A stretch of DNA of 64,000 nucleotides, taken from assembly GCF_042643165.1 (NCBI RefSeq), contig NZ_JBHRSH010000001.1, positions 806,001 through 870,000 on the forward strand. The letters run 5' to 3'. This document shows, one piece after another, positions 17,362 through 25,241 of the stretch (position 1 is its first letter; the number at the start of each line of letters is the position of its first letter). The position numbers and the translations under genes were made by a program. The notes under the pieces were generated by a model that ran no database searches, was not told the DNA's origin, and saw only the letters and a list, made by a program, of their open reading frames with translations. Origin of the DNA: Hyphococcus aureus (GTDB taxonomy: Bacteria > Pseudomonadota > Alphaproteobacteria > Caulobacterales > Parvularculaceae).

Positions 17362-17745
17362 TTAGCGGGAACTGGCGCCATAAGTCATCGTTGCGCCGCT
17401 ATAGTTTGCGCCGGAGCCGTCACCGGTGCAGACAAAGCGCGAAACACGCGGCGCTGCGCCCTTGCGGCAGCGGGTTTCAATATCGGAAAGCCCCCTGTCA
17501 CACGCCTTGGCGACATTGGCGCCTTCCGGCCAATCGGAAAAACTGCGCCAGTTGATGGAGGCTTGCAGACTGATGCCGCAGAGCTGTTCGGTGAAGGCCG
17601 CTTCGCGCTGAAGCGCCTCTTCCTGGGCTTCCTGGGCGCGCATCGCCCGCAGAGACTGGGCCATCACCGCCGTTGGCGCCGCACATAAAAGGCCAGCGGC
17701 GGCCAACAGGGCGCGTCTCTGGAATATGCCTTTTGCGTGCATCAT
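17362..17745 (-). CDS. Exported protein of unknown function
   Basis: The product is 127 residues from ATG 17745. A twin-arginine-like or Sec signal (FQRRALLAAAGLLCAAPTAV) is followed by a helical stretch rich in Ala, Glu and Gln (RAMRAQEAQEEALQREAAF). The C-terminal ~70 residues carry four cysteines (QLCGISLQ, KACDRGL, TRCRKGA, FVCTGDG) that could form two disulfides in the periplasm. I do not recognise the family. Starts at 17742, 17766 or 17811 cannot be excluded. Confidence 0.65.
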   Translation of the reverse strand: MMHAKGIFQRRALLAAAGLLCAAPTAVMAQSLRAMRAQEAQEEALQREAAFTEQLCGISLQASINWRSFSDWPEGANVAKACDRGLSDIETRCRKGAAPRVSRFVCTGDGSGANYSGATMTYGASSR

Positions 17746-17829
17746 GGGCGCAGTCTTCCCTCTCATTGCGGCTGTTTTAAGACCGAAAACTGCGAAATTT
17801 CTAAACAACACTCAGGAAAAATGGGCCCT

Positions 17830-18750
17830 CTAAAGGGTTTCTTCCAGATAGCGGGCGACTTTCGCTGAGGATGGCCGCCCGCTGAGGTCCTGATTTGGGA
17901 CATAGAGCACTTCAAGGACCGAACCGTTGAGGGCGACGCCGGGCGCCGCGCCCGGCAGGAACGCGACCCGGCGAATGCGCTCGGCGATGACCCGCGCGCC
18001 GATAGCGTCGTCAGCGACCATGGCGAGCCCTTTGGCCGCCGTCAGCACCGCATCCGACAACACCGCCGCATTATCGCCCGTGGCGCGGCGGCCGGCGCTG
18101 ACGTCAAAGAAAATCGGCGAGCCGATAATCGCGCTTAATTGCGCGGAGGCGCCCTGCGCCCGCCGAAGCGCCGCATCATAGTCTTCATAGACAAGCGTCA
18201 GCGGACGGTCATCACCAAAGGATTTAGACGCCGCAACGCCCTGATGCTCGCCCGGCCAGAACACGGTCGCACCGCCATAGGCCGCAATTCTGAGCAGGGT
18301 CTCGCCTTCCGCCGTTTTGTAAATGACGTCACCGCGCGGTCCGCGCGTCGCGCTTAGCAGATGGATTTCCGGCGCCGGCCCTGCGGCGTCGAGAACGCAA
18401 TCAAGACGCGTATCTTCCGAAGAGCACAAAAACCGGACGCGCGCGCTGGCGCCATGCTCCTCAAAAAGAAAGCTCCGGTCATCGCTCGCCAGCACATACC
18501 GCTCCACAGCGCGCGCCGGACCATAATCGCTGTCGCGGTCACTGCGCTTGCCCACAAGCGCCGAAAACGGATTGTCCGAGACCTGAGCGAGCTTGAGCAA
18601 GACATTGTCCTGCGGTGCCTCCTGCGCAGCCGCGGTAGAGATAAAGGCGGACGCAAACAAAAGGCTCGCCGCCATTAGAAATGGGGCGATGACAAGTGCA
18701 GCAAGCTGCGCCATCCAGAAGTCGCCCCGGCCGGGGCCTGTCATAGTCAT
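17830..18750 (-). CDS. Exported protein, possibly DUF4908 type
   Basis: The product is 306 residues from ATG 18750 (TAGG 8 bases upstream); TTG 18756 and ATG 18744 are alternatives. A signal or anchor (AALVIAPFLMAASLLFASAF) is followed by a globular domain of ~250 residues with two cysteines (FLCSSEDTRLDC) near residue 110. The C-terminal part (AERIRRVAFLPGAAPGVALN, VLEVLYVPNQDLSGRPSSA) recalls the DUF4908 family described from Caulobacter relatives. That match is from memory and uncertain. The function is unknown. Confidence 0.65.
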   Translation of the reverse strand: MTMTGPGRGDFWMAQLAALVIAPFLMAASLLFASAFISTAAAQEAPQDNVLLKLAQVSDNPFSALVGKRSDRDSDYGPARAVERYVLASDDRSFLFEEHGASARVRFLCSSEDTRLDCVLDAAGPAPEIHLLSATRGPRGDVIYKTAEGETLLRIAAYGGATVFWPGEHQGVAASKSFGDDRPLTLVYEDYDAALRRAQGASAQLSAIIGSPIFFDVSAGRRATGDNAAVLSDAVLTAAKGLAMVADDAIGARVIAERIRRVAFLPGAAPGVALNGSVLEVLYVPNQDLSGRPSSAKVARYLEETL

Positions 18751-18778
18751 GATCAAAACCTAGCCTGCGAATTTGGTG

Positions 18779-18823
18779 AAAAAAGGGCCCCGGCAGCAAA
18801 TTTCCGCCCCGGAGCCCTTTTAG
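18779..18823 (-). terminator. Terminator after phaB
   Basis: AAAAGGGC-C-CCGG pairs with CCGG-A-GCCCTTTT (one mismatch), with a 16-base loop. On the minus strand a T-run follows. It lies 21 bp past the phaB stop. Confidence 0.7.
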
Positions 18824-18843
18824 AAATCAACGCCTTACAGTCC

Positions 18844-19569
18844 TCAGGCGGCGATATACTGGCCGCCATTGGCCGTCAGCACCGTCCCGGTGATAAAGCC
18901 CGCCTTGTCATCGGCGAGGAAGGCGACGCAATCGCCGATCTCACAGGCTTCGCCGAGCCGACCCACCGGAATCTGGGCGGTGATTTTTTTCAACGCCTCT
19001 TCCGGCATCGCCGCCACCATCTCGGTAGCGATGTAGCCCGGCGCCACCGCATTGACGGTCACGCCCTTGAAGGCGCCTTCCTGGGCCAGCGCCCGGGTGA
19101 AGCCAATCATGCCCGCTTTCGCGGCGGAATAGTTTGTCTGGCCCATCTGGCCTTTCTGGCCATTGATCGACGCAATGTTGACGATGCGCCCGAACCCGCG
19201 ATCTCGCATGCCCGGAAAAACCTGGTGGGACATGTTGAACACCGAATCGAGATCCGCGCGGATCACTTGTGACCATTGTTCAGGGCCGATCTTGTGAAAC
19301 ATCCCGTCGCGGGTGATGCCCGCATTGTTGACGAGAATATCGGTGGCGCCTTGCTCCGCCTCGATGTCGGCGACGCCGGCCTTGCACGCTTCGTAGTCGC
19401 CCACATCCCACTTATAGACGTTGACGCCGGTTTCTTCCTTGAACTTCGCCGCCGCTTCGTCATTGCCGGCATAGGTCGCAGCGACAGTGCAACCCTTTTC
19501 CTTCAACGCGAGGCAAATCGCGCGGCCAATGCCGCGCGTGCCGCCCGTAACAATTGCGTTCCTGCCCAT
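18844..19569 (-). CDS. phaB: Acetoacetyl-CoA reductase
   Basis: PhaB reduces acetoacetyl-CoA to (R)-3-hydroxybutyryl-CoA with NADPH for polyhydroxybutyrate synthesis. The 241-residue protein is a short-chain dehydrogenase: Rossmann motif GGTRGIGRA (9-17), NNAG (81-84), and catalytic S134, Y147 and K151. The start is ATG 19569 with GGGAG 7 bases upstream. It follows phaA by 53 bp in the same direction. FabG-type ketoreductases are close relatives, but the position next to phaA and the NGGQYIAA ending favour PhaB. No phaC synthase is in the window. Confidence 0.95.
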   Translation of the reverse strand: MGRNAIVTGGTRGIGRAICLALKEKGCTVAATYAGNDEAAAKFKEETGVNVYKWDVGDYEACKAGVADIEAEQGATDILVNNAGITRDGMFHKIGPEQWSQVIRADLDSVFNMSHQVFPGMRDRGFGRIVNIASINGQKGQMGQTNYSAAKAGMIGFTRALAQEGAFKGVTVNAVAPGYIATEMVAAMPEEALKKITAQIPVGRLGEACEIGDCVAFLADDKAGFITGTVLTANGGQYIAA

Positions 19570-19622
19570 GATGTTTCTCCCGATTTTTTTATCTGCTCTC
19601 AACTCCACCCGTTCGCCCGGCT

Positions 19623-20798
19623 TTAGCGCTCGACGCAAAGCGCGACGCCCATGCCGCCGCCGATGCAAAGCGTTGCGAGGCCTTTCGACTTGCCCGAGCG
19701 TTTCAGCTCGTAAAGCAGCGTTGTCAAAATGCGTGCGCCCGAGGCGCCGATGGGGTGGCCGATCGCAATTGCGCCGCCATTGACATTCACCTTCGACGCA
19801 TCCCAGCCAAGCTCTTTACCGACGGACAACGCCTGCGCCGCGAAGGCTTCATTGGCTTCGATAAGGTCGAGATCGTCAAGAGACCAGCCAGCTTTTTGCA
19901 ACGCAAGACGCGTCGCCGGCGCCGGGCCAATGCCCATGATCGACGGGTCAACGCCGCAATGCGCCCAAGATGCGATAGTAGCAAGCGGTTCGAGGCCGCG
20001 CGCTTTCGCCGCCTCCTCGGACATCACCACCAATGCTGCGGCGCCGTCATTGAGGCCGGAGGCGTTGGCCGCCGTCACCGTGCCGCCATCGCGCTTGAAC
20101 GCGGGCTTCAATCCGGCGATGCCCTCAAGAGTCGCGCCCGCGCGGATATATTCATCTTCGGCGAAAACAATGTCGCCTTTGCGGGTCTTGATCGTGACCG
20201 GCGTGATTTCCTCTTCAAACTTTCCTTCCAGCTTCGCCGCTTCCGCCTTGTTCTGGCTGGCGACCGCGAAAGCATCCTGTTCTTCGCGCGTGATCTGGTA
20301 TTTCTCGGCGAGATTTTCGGCCGTCATCCCCATGTGATAATCATTATAAACATCCCACAGGCCGTCGGTGATCATCGTGTCGATAAAGCTCTTCGGCCCC
20401 ATCTTCTGACCATCGCGCAGATGCGCCGCATGAGGCGCCAGCGACATATTCTCATGGCCGCCAGCGACGACGACAGACGCGTCGCCAAGCCGCACCGCCT
20501 GCGCCGCCATGGCGACGGCGCGAAGGCCTGAACCGCAGACCTGGTTGATGGTCATGGCCGGCTTTTCCTGATCGATCCCCGCGCCGATAGAGGCTTGCCG
20601 CGCCGTATTCTGACCCTGCCCCGCCTGGAGAACATGGCCCATCACGGTCTCATCCACATCGCCGCCGGAAAGGCCGGCGCGTTTGAGGGCCGCAGCAATC
20701 ACGGTTTCACCGAGTTTCGCCGCCGGAACGGACGCCAGACTTCCACCGAAAGACGCAACGCCTGTTCGCGCCGCCGAAACGATAACCGCCCTCGTCAT
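19623..20798 (-). CDS. phaA: Acetyl-CoA acetyltransferase (beta-ketothiolase)
   Basis: PhaA condenses two acetyl-CoA into acetoacetyl-CoA, the first step of polyhydroxybutyrate synthesis. It has 391 residues, as is typical of biosynthetic thiolases. Acyl-accepting C88 lies in QVCGSGLRAV, histidine is in GGAIAIGHPIGASGAR (~348), and C378 in LCIGGGMG acts as the base. GGAGG lies 5 bases before the ATG. It is the first gene of phaAB and is divergent from phaR, with 232 bp of shared promoter region. Confidence 0.96.
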   Translation of the reverse strand: MTRAVIVSAARTGVASFGGSLASVPAAKLGETVIAAALKRAGLSGGDVDETVMGHVLQAGQGQNTARQASIGAGIDQEKPAMTINQVCGSGLRAVAMAAQAVRLGDASVVVAGGHENMSLAPHAAHLRDGQKMGPKSFIDTMITDGLWDVYNDYHMGMTAENLAEKYQITREEQDAFAVASQNKAEAAKLEGKFEEEITPVTIKTRKGDIVFAEDEYIRAGATLEGIAGLKPAFKRDGGTVTAANASGLNDGAAALVVMSEEAAKARGLEPLATIASWAHCGVDPSIMGIGPAPATRLALQKAGWSLDDLDLIEANEAFAAQALSVGKELGWDASKVNVNGGAIAIGHPIGASGARILTTLLYELKRSGKSKGLATLCIGGGMGVALCVER

Positions 20799-20974
20799 AG
20801 GAGCCTCCTGACCTGAATTTATGCGCCAAATGGCGGGAGGGCCTCTTGCCCGCCCCGCCCTTCAAACGCGAAGGATAAACAATCTCAATGGTTTAAAGCC
20901 GCGAAAACTTGTGGTTAACGCGTATGCAAACCTTATTTTCATGCTATAGCAGGATTAGCAAGCGCACAAAATCA

Positions 20975-20985
20975 CTGCGCCGCAG
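20975..20985. promoter_or_regulatory. Candidate PhaR operator
   Basis: CTGC-GCC-GCAG fits the CTGC-N3-GCAG motif I recall for PhaR of Rhodobacter. It lies 46 bp before the phaR start and 177 bp before phaA, in the divergent promoter region. A second half-like CTGCAG follows at 20999. This suggests that PhaR controls its own gene and perhaps phaAB. Confidence 0.6.
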
Positions 20986-21030
20986 CGCCGCATCATTTCT
21001 GCAGCGCGGTAGGCGAAGGGAGGGCAAAAC

Positions 21031-21639
21031 ATGTCAGAAAAATCAAAAGGCCGGGGCAGAGCCGAAGGCGAACCGGTCGTCATCAAAAAATATGCGAACC
21101 GCCGCCTCTACAACACGGCGACGTCGTCTTACGTGACGCTCGATTTCCTCGCGGAGATGGTGAAGGAAGGCGAAGACTTTGTCGTCTTCGACGCAAAGTC
21201 CGGCGAAGAAATTACGCGCTCAGTGCTCACGCAAATTATTTTCGAAGAAGAAAGCAAGGGCCAGAATCTTCTTCCCATCCAGTTCCTGCGCCAGTTGATC
21301 AAGTTCTATGGCGACAGCCTGCAAAGCTTTGTGCCGTCCTATCTTGAAATGAGCATGGATGCGTTTTCACGCAATCAGGAAGAAATGCGCGGCCGCATGC
21401 GCGACGCTTTTGGCGGCGCGCCTGGCTATATGATGTTCGAGGAAAGCGTCCGCAAAAATATGGAGCTTTATGAGCAGGCGATGAAAATGTTTTCACCGCT
21501 CGGCCCGTCTTACACGCCCCAGCGCGGCGCCTCAGCGCCGAAAAAAGAAGCTGAAAGCGATGACGACATCAATGCGTTGAAAAACCAGGTCGCCGCGCTC
21601 CAGCGCAAACTCGACAATCTTGAAGGCGGCGGCGAGTAA
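21031..21639 (+). CDS. phaR: Polyhydroxyalkanoate synthesis regulator PhaR
   Basis: PhaR binds DNA and PHA granules; when polymer is absent it represses phasin and its own gene. The protein has 202 residues. The N-terminal DNA-binding accumulation regulator domain is clear: VVIKKYANRRLYNTATSSYV (17-36) and FVVFDAKSGEEITRSVLTQI (50-69). It is followed by the PHB-accumulation regulatory region. A C-terminal ~25 residues (NALKNQVAALQRKLDNLE) look like a coiled coil. It is divergent from phaAB with a candidate operator in between. Confidence 0.96.
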   Translation: MSEKSKGRGRAEGEPVVIKKYANRRLYNTATSSYVTLDFLAEMVKEGEDFVVFDAKSGEEITRSVLTQIIFEEESKGQNLLPIQFLRQLIKFYGDSLQSFVPSYLEMSMDAFSRNQEEMRGRMRDAFGGAPGYMMFEESVRKNMELYEQAMKMFSPLGPSYTPQRGASAPKKEAESDDDINALKNQVAALQRKLDNLEGGGE

Positions 21640-21654
21640 CCCCGAAATCCGGGC

Positions 21655-23430
21655 TTACGACTGACGGCGTTCGGCCCGTTGCGGCGCTTCATTTGGGGCG
21701 CCGTCGGGCAGCCAGTCCGGATTGGTTTCCGGCTTGCCGATCAGGAAGCCCTGCAGATAGTCAACGCCGAGACCTTTGAGAAGCATCGCATCCGCTTCAT
21801 TGTCGACCCATTCGGCGACCGTTTGCATGCCGAAATTGCGGGCGAGGTCGAGTAGCGTCCTGACAAAAAGCTGGTTCTCGCGCGAGGAGGAAACGCCGGT
21901 GACGAAGGACCCGTCGATCTTCAGAATATCGATATCCATCGCCTTGAGATTGCGGAAAGACGTGTAGCCGGCGCCGAAATCGTCAATGCCGAAAGAGCAG
22001 CCGAGGCGTTTGATCTCGGAGACGAATTCGATCGAGGCGTCGATGGAATCGATAACTTGGGTTTCCGTCAGCTCAACCGTGATACGCCGCGTAAATTCCT
22101 GATTAGCGCGAAGAAGCGCAATATAGCCCTCGGCCCAGACAAAATCCTTCACCGTCTCCATGGAAATATTCACATTGAGGTGAATGTTGGGATTAACGGC
22201 GAGTGTATTGAGCGCCAGCTCAAGCACACGGCGATCGAGAAGGTGGACAAGGCCGAGACGCTCTGCGGCCGGAATGAATTCCGGCGCCGGGATGTTCTGG
22301 CCGTCATCGCCGCGCATGCGGATCAGGCATTCGAATTTTTTCGGCGTCTCATCGAGATCGGAGACAATCGGCTGGAATGCGAGTCTTACGCGGCGCTCAT
22401 TCAGGCCGGTGAGGATTACATCCGACATATGCGTATTGCGGCGGCGCATGGAGACGACGTCAGTCTTGTCTGTGAACGCCGACCAGCTCGACTTGCCAAT
22501 GCGTTTGGCGGCATCGAGGGCGGCTTCCGCCCGGGTCATGGCTGCGTTCGAATTGTCGGCCTGCTGCGGCAGACTGACCGCCCCCAGACAGATGGAGGCG
22601 GCGATGACGCCGCCCTTGGTTTCTATAACGCTTTCGCGCACGACGTTGAGGAGACGCACACAGATCTGGCGCAGACGGTCAGGATCGGTTTCAGCGATGA
22701 TGACACCGAATTTGGTGCCGGCGACGCGGCCGATGCGATCATCAGGACCGAGAATGCTGGCGAGGCGCGCGCCCACTTCTGCAATGACCTTGTCTGCGGC
22801 TTCAAAGCCGAAATCGGAATTGACGGCGCCGAGATCGTCGATCCCCGCCATCAGATAAGCGCCCGCTGTCCCGCTTGAGATCATGCTGGCGATTTTTGCA
22901 TCGAGCGCTTTCTTGAGATGGCTGCGATTGAGATGACCTGTAAGCTCATCATTGACGGCGAGCCACGATAGCTGCTCGTCGCGGCGCTTGCGGGTTTCGA
23001 TGGAGCGAATGACGCTGATCAGGCGACGGCTCGCGCCGGCGCCGATCCAGCCGCCGCGCTCCTCCACCCAATGACCGTCGCCGCCATCGCGCTTCAACTG
23101 ATATTCGCAGGCATAGCTCGTGCGCTCGCCCGCAAAGGCGGCGATCCGCGTTTCGTCTTCCCGGCCCTCGATACGTGCGGAAAAGGCGTTGCCCGTTGCG
23201 GCGACGTCCTCGCGCGCGACACCGAAAATGCGCGCCGCAGCCTCATCGTCCGACCATTTTAGGCTGCCCGCCGCCGGATCAAACTCGAACATGGTTTGAA
23301 GACCGCGATCGGACACGTCCCCGTCCTGCGGCGCGACAGATAGCGCGGCCGAGGCTTGAGGCTCACCCGCTTGAGGCGCCTTGCCAGAATCAGAATTCGC
23401 TTGAAAGAACGCCTTAGCGTTATCGGCCAT
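21655..23430 (-). CDS. PAS-GGDEF-EAL signalling protein with degenerate GGDEF
   Basis: The product is 591 residues from ATG 23430 (a GTG at 23439 is also in frame). Order: linker (~1-40), PAS-like domain (~42-150), GGDEF domain (~155-320), EAL domain (~330-570). The GGDEF motif is replaced by AGTKF (237-241), so cyclase activity is unlikely. The EAL domain keeps E367 (ECL), ELTETQ, D483-D484 (DDFGAGYTSF), the DILKIDGSFV lysine and YLQGFLIGKP, so c-di-GMP hydrolysis is plausible. No membrane segment is seen. It converges with phaR, whose stop is 15 bp from its own. Confidence 0.9.
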   Translation of the reverse strand: MADNAKAFFQANSDSGKAPQAGEPQASAALSVAPQDGDVSDRGLQTMFEFDPAAGSLKWSDDEAAARIFGVAREDVAATGNAFSARIEGREDETRIAAFAGERTSYACEYQLKRDGGDGHWVEERGGWIGAGASRRLISVIRSIETRKRRDEQLSWLAVNDELTGHLNRSHLKKALDAKIASMISSGTAGAYLMAGIDDLGAVNSDFGFEAADKVIAEVGARLASILGPDDRIGRVAGTKFGVIIAETDPDRLRQICVRLLNVVRESVIETKGGVIAASICLGAVSLPQQADNSNAAMTRAEAALDAAKRIGKSSWSAFTDKTDVVSMRRRNTHMSDVILTGLNERRVRLAFQPIVSDLDETPKKFECLIRMRGDDGQNIPAPEFIPAAERLGLVHLLDRRVLELALNTLAVNPNIHLNVNISMETVKDFVWAEGYIALLRANQEFTRRITVELTETQVIDSIDASIEFVSEIKRLGCSFGIDDFGAGYTSFRNLKAMDIDILKIDGSFVTGVSSSRENQLFVRTLLDLARNFGMQTVAEWVDNEADAMLLKGLGVDYLQGFLIGKPETNPDWLPDGAPNEAPQRAERRQS

Positions 23431-23847
23431 TAAACCCACTCACTTATTTACGTAGGGACCTTAGACCCAAAGCCGTAAATAAAATTTGAAGCGTGGGGCG
23501 GTTAATCAATAAGCCGGAAAGCAGCGGGGATCCCAATTTAACCCCTTAAAACCGGCAATGGCGCCGAACTTGCTCCGAAACCGGGTATGCAGCCGGTTCT
23601 TAACCTTCCCGTTCTCGCCCGCCGCCCAGCCCCGCTGGCGCGCGCAGTCGCCCCGGTAGAGGCAACCCGCGTCATCCTCGCGACCGACACCCGCCGCGCA
23701 CAGCCGCCTCGCCTACCTGACTCCGGCCAATCTGACACTGATAAGGTTTACGGACACGTCAAAACGCTTGCGTCCCAAAATGGGCCACATGCGCTTGATG
23801 TTTATTTCTAGGCCTTATTACGCCTCTCAATCGAGACGTGACATCAG
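23431..23847. other. 417-bp intergenic region
   Basis: Nothing certain is coded here. It contains the promoter side of the PAS-GGDEF-EAL gene and the 3' side of the small membrane protein. A 74-codon plus-strand frame (23587-23811) is listed separately with low confidence. No repeat, tRNA or riboswitch is visible. Confidence 0.5.
23587..23811 (+). CDS. Possible small protein
   Basis: This is a 74-residue frame starting MQPVLNLPVLARRPAPLARA, with no clear ribosome site (only ...ACCGGGT before the ATG). Codon use is ordinary for the window. It has no signal peptide or known domain. It is the only frame of size in a 417-bp gap and may be chance. Confidence 0.22.
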   Translation: MQPVLNLPVLARRPAPLARAVAPVEATRVILATDTRRAQPPRLPDSGQSDTDKVYGHVKTLASQNGPHALDVYF

Positions 23848-24261
23848 CTAAGCTGATACGCCACCGCCGACGGACAGATCCCGGCGCGCCGTAACCGTGG
23901 TGACGATGAACCCGGCCATGAAGTCGAGAAACGTCATCGACATAAACAGAAAAAAGACCGAGTTGCCAAAGCCCTTCACAATGATGAAGAGCAGCAGCGA
24001 AACCACAAAAACCACCACCGACAGAGCATGGTTCATGATCGAGTCCGAGCCGGTCTTGGTGGAGCGCAGCAGCTCGACGAACAACAGCCCCATGCTTGCC
24101 AGCAGGAAGACGTCGCCCCAAGTGACGTTCCAGACATCGGTCGACACCATCGGCAGCTCGACAAAGGTGATTTCCCACCATTCCGGACCGGCTGCGCCCG
24201 TCAGCGACAACACGGCGAAAATAATCAGGCTGATCGCCAGCAATGGAAACATTTGATACAT
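23848..24261 (-). CDS. Small integral membrane protein
   Basis: The 137-residue protein has four hydrophobic segments (MFPLLAISLIIFAVLSLTG, WGDVFLLASMGLLFVELLRS, ALSVVVFVVSLLLFIIV, and VFFLFMSMTFLDFMAGFIVT). The start is ATG 24261 with GAGG 6 bases upstream. The loop GSDSIMNHALS and tail TVTARRDLSVGG are polar. I do not recognise a named family. It is followed on the same strand, 143 bp upstream, by a GT2 gene. It could be an accessory membrane protein of the sugar cluster, but nothing shows this. Confidence 0.7.
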   Translation of the reverse strand: MYQMFPLLAISLIIFAVLSLTGAAGPEWWEITFVELPMVSTDVWNVTWGDVFLLASMGLLFVELLRSTKTGSDSIMNHALSVVVFVVSLLLFIIVKGFGNSVFFLFMSMTFLDFMAGFIVTTVTARRDLSVGGGVSA

Positions 24262-24404
24262 GGTAATCCTCGACCCTTCTTCTACCGCCGCCCCCCTTTG
24301 AAAATCGCCCCTCGCAGTGAAAGCGCGGGCGTCTGGCGGTCCCCGGTTAAGAAGACCTTAACACGGTGAAGGCTCCCCGCCAAAATGGAAATCCTGATGG
24401 AAAA

Positions 24405-25145
24405 TCAGCGATCTTCCTCAATTCTGCCGGGCTGGCGGGCGCGGGCGTTGAGCCACATCACCCCCATCATGTCGCGAACCGCAACAAGTGCGCGCCCGAA
24501 ATTGGTGTATTTGGACCGGCCATGGGCGCGGGCGCGATGCGAAACAGGGGCGAAGGCGACCTGATAGCCTTCGCGGGCCATGAGCGCAGGCAGATAGCGG
24601 TGAAGATGGTCAAAATAGGGAAGCCGCAAAAACGCATCGCGCCGAAAGACTTTCAGACCGCATCCCGTGTCGGCGGCGCCGTCCTTCAATAACCGCCGCC
24701 TGATCCCGTTCGCCGCGCGGGAAGCGATTTTTTTTGCAGCGCTGTCCTGACGGCCAAGCCGTTCTCCCGCGACCATGGCGAGGCTGTCATCCGCATCCAT
24801 CAGTTGTGTGTAGAGCGTGGGAATATCGGCCGGGTTGTTCTGACCATCGCCGTCAAGCATCGCGATCACCGGCGCGCGTGCGGCGAGAACGCCGGTGCGC
24901 ACGGCGCGGCTTTGCCCGGCGTTTTTTTCGTGGCGCAGGATGCGCATTTGGGGATGGCGGGCTCCGGCAGCCTTGAGGACGCTGACGGTGTCATCCGTTG
25001 ACGCGTCATCGACAATGATGATCTCGTGATCGACGCCGCTGAGTGCGGCGGCGATTTCATCCACGAGAACACCAGCGCCTCCCGCTTCATTATGCATGGG
25101 CGCAATGACGCTGAGCGCAGGGGTGTTGGACAGAGCCTTTTCCAT
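24405..25145 (-). CDS. Family 2 glycosyltransferase (polyprenyl-phosphate sugar transferase type)
   Basis: The 246-residue protein matches the dolichyl-phosphate mannose synthase/ArnC-like GT2 group. Motifs are SVIAPMHNEAGGAG, IIIVDDASTDDT (sugar-nucleotide binding), MLDGDGQNNPADI (metal-binding DxD) and RARAHGRSKYTNFG. It lacks the C-terminal membrane pair of some members. It is divergent from two GT39 transferases 96 bp away, which need a polyprenyl-phosphate sugar donor. The likely role is to make that donor. Confidence 0.88.
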   Translation of the reverse strand: MEKALSNTPALSVIAPMHNEAGGAGVLVDEIAAALSGVDHEIIIVDDASTDDTVSVLKAAGARHPQMRILRHEKNAGQSRAVRTGVLAARAPVIAMLDGDGQNNPADIPTLYTQLMDADDSLAMVAGERLGRQDSAAKKIASRAANGIRRRLLKDGAADTGCGLKVFRRDAFLRLPYFDHLHRYLPALMAREGYQVAFAPVSHRARAHGRSKYTNFGRALVAVRDMMGVMWLNARARQPGRIEEDR

Positions 25146-25241
25146 AAGGCAAGGCTCATATCTGATCTGCGCGCGCCGGTCACGTCATCAAGGCTGTAGA
25201 GCGAAGACAAATCCTGCGGATGCCGGTAAGCTTGCCCGGTC

